A stretch of 5,539 nt of DNA from Porphyromonadaceae bacterium (GTDB taxonomy: Bacteria; Bacteroidota; Bacteroidia; Bacteroidales; CAMTPD01), in NCBI GenBank assembly GCA_003447595.1, contig DLYT01000069.1:1-5539 (forward strand), in the 5' to 3' direction. The notes beneath the pieces were generated by a model that saw nothing but the letters and a program-made list of their open reading frames with translations, did not search any database and was not told where the DNA came from. The first letter of the stretch is position 1; each line of letters begins with the position of its first letter. The position numbers and the translations under genes are program-made. Below, piece after piece: positions 5,425 to 5,539 of the stretch.

Positions 5425-5539
5425 TTTACAGATAAAACATAGCTATGGCTTTTATAGTTTTCCGCATTAACAGAGCTGAGTCTTTATTTAGTATAAATTG
5501 CAAGATTGAGGAAATATAAGCATATAAATGTTTCAAAGT

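Noticed and set aside
5445..5519. 24-codon plus-strand ORF starting MAFIVFRIN
   Set aside because: Very short, no initiation signals, no recognisable content; expected by chance.
5340..5539. Invertible (phase-variable) promoter as known in Bacteroides
   Set aside because: The repeats upstream of the array are direct, not inverted. No pair of inverted repeats flanks the candidate promoter and no recombinase gene is in the window.

Overview
The window looks like chromosomal DNA of a member of the Bacteroidota, most likely a gut-type Bacteroidales. The pointers are three lipoproteins whose lipobox cysteine is followed by an acidic stretch (the export signal typical of this phylum), start codons with no Shine-Dalgarno sequence and AT-rich leaders, and promoter-like TAnnTTTG elements. 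The genus cannot be fixed from the sequence alone.

Layout. Bases 1-699 (+) are the C-terminal half of a MATE-family efflux transporter that begins before the window. A 184-base tail-to-tail spacer follows (700-883). It holds TGTAAC boxes at an 11-base period, an AT-rich near-palindrome, and two back-to-back intrinsic terminators, one per strand. The rest of the window is a right-to-left array of three paralogous, probably surface-anchored lipoproteins: 3674-5287, then 2524-3558, then 884-2446. An upstream region (5288-5539) carries a candidate promoter and a 30-base tandem repeat.

The three lipoproteins are the notable content. All share an N-terminal module of about 320 residues with eight cysteines at invariant positions besides the lipid-anchored one, ending in a C-x4-C-x3-C motif. 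The two outer genes carry about 180 further residues that look like a jelly-roll/beta-sandwich ending in GIDNI. The middle gene stops two residues after the last conserved cysteine, so it is the bare module. The outer pair are close relatives (about 84% identical by hand count over a 166-residue core). A GTTTTCAA-containing box recurs upstream of all three genes.

No enzyme motif, SusC/SusD pair, sigma/anti-sigma pair or mobile element is visible, so the function is unknown. The most economical reading is a duplicated set of disulfide-rich, surface-exposed lipoproteins that may bind a ligand or polymer through the C-terminal sandwich, perhaps as antigenic or ligand-binding variants. That functional reading is inference. 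The MATE gene is convergent, separately terminated and richer in GC, and probably unrelated.
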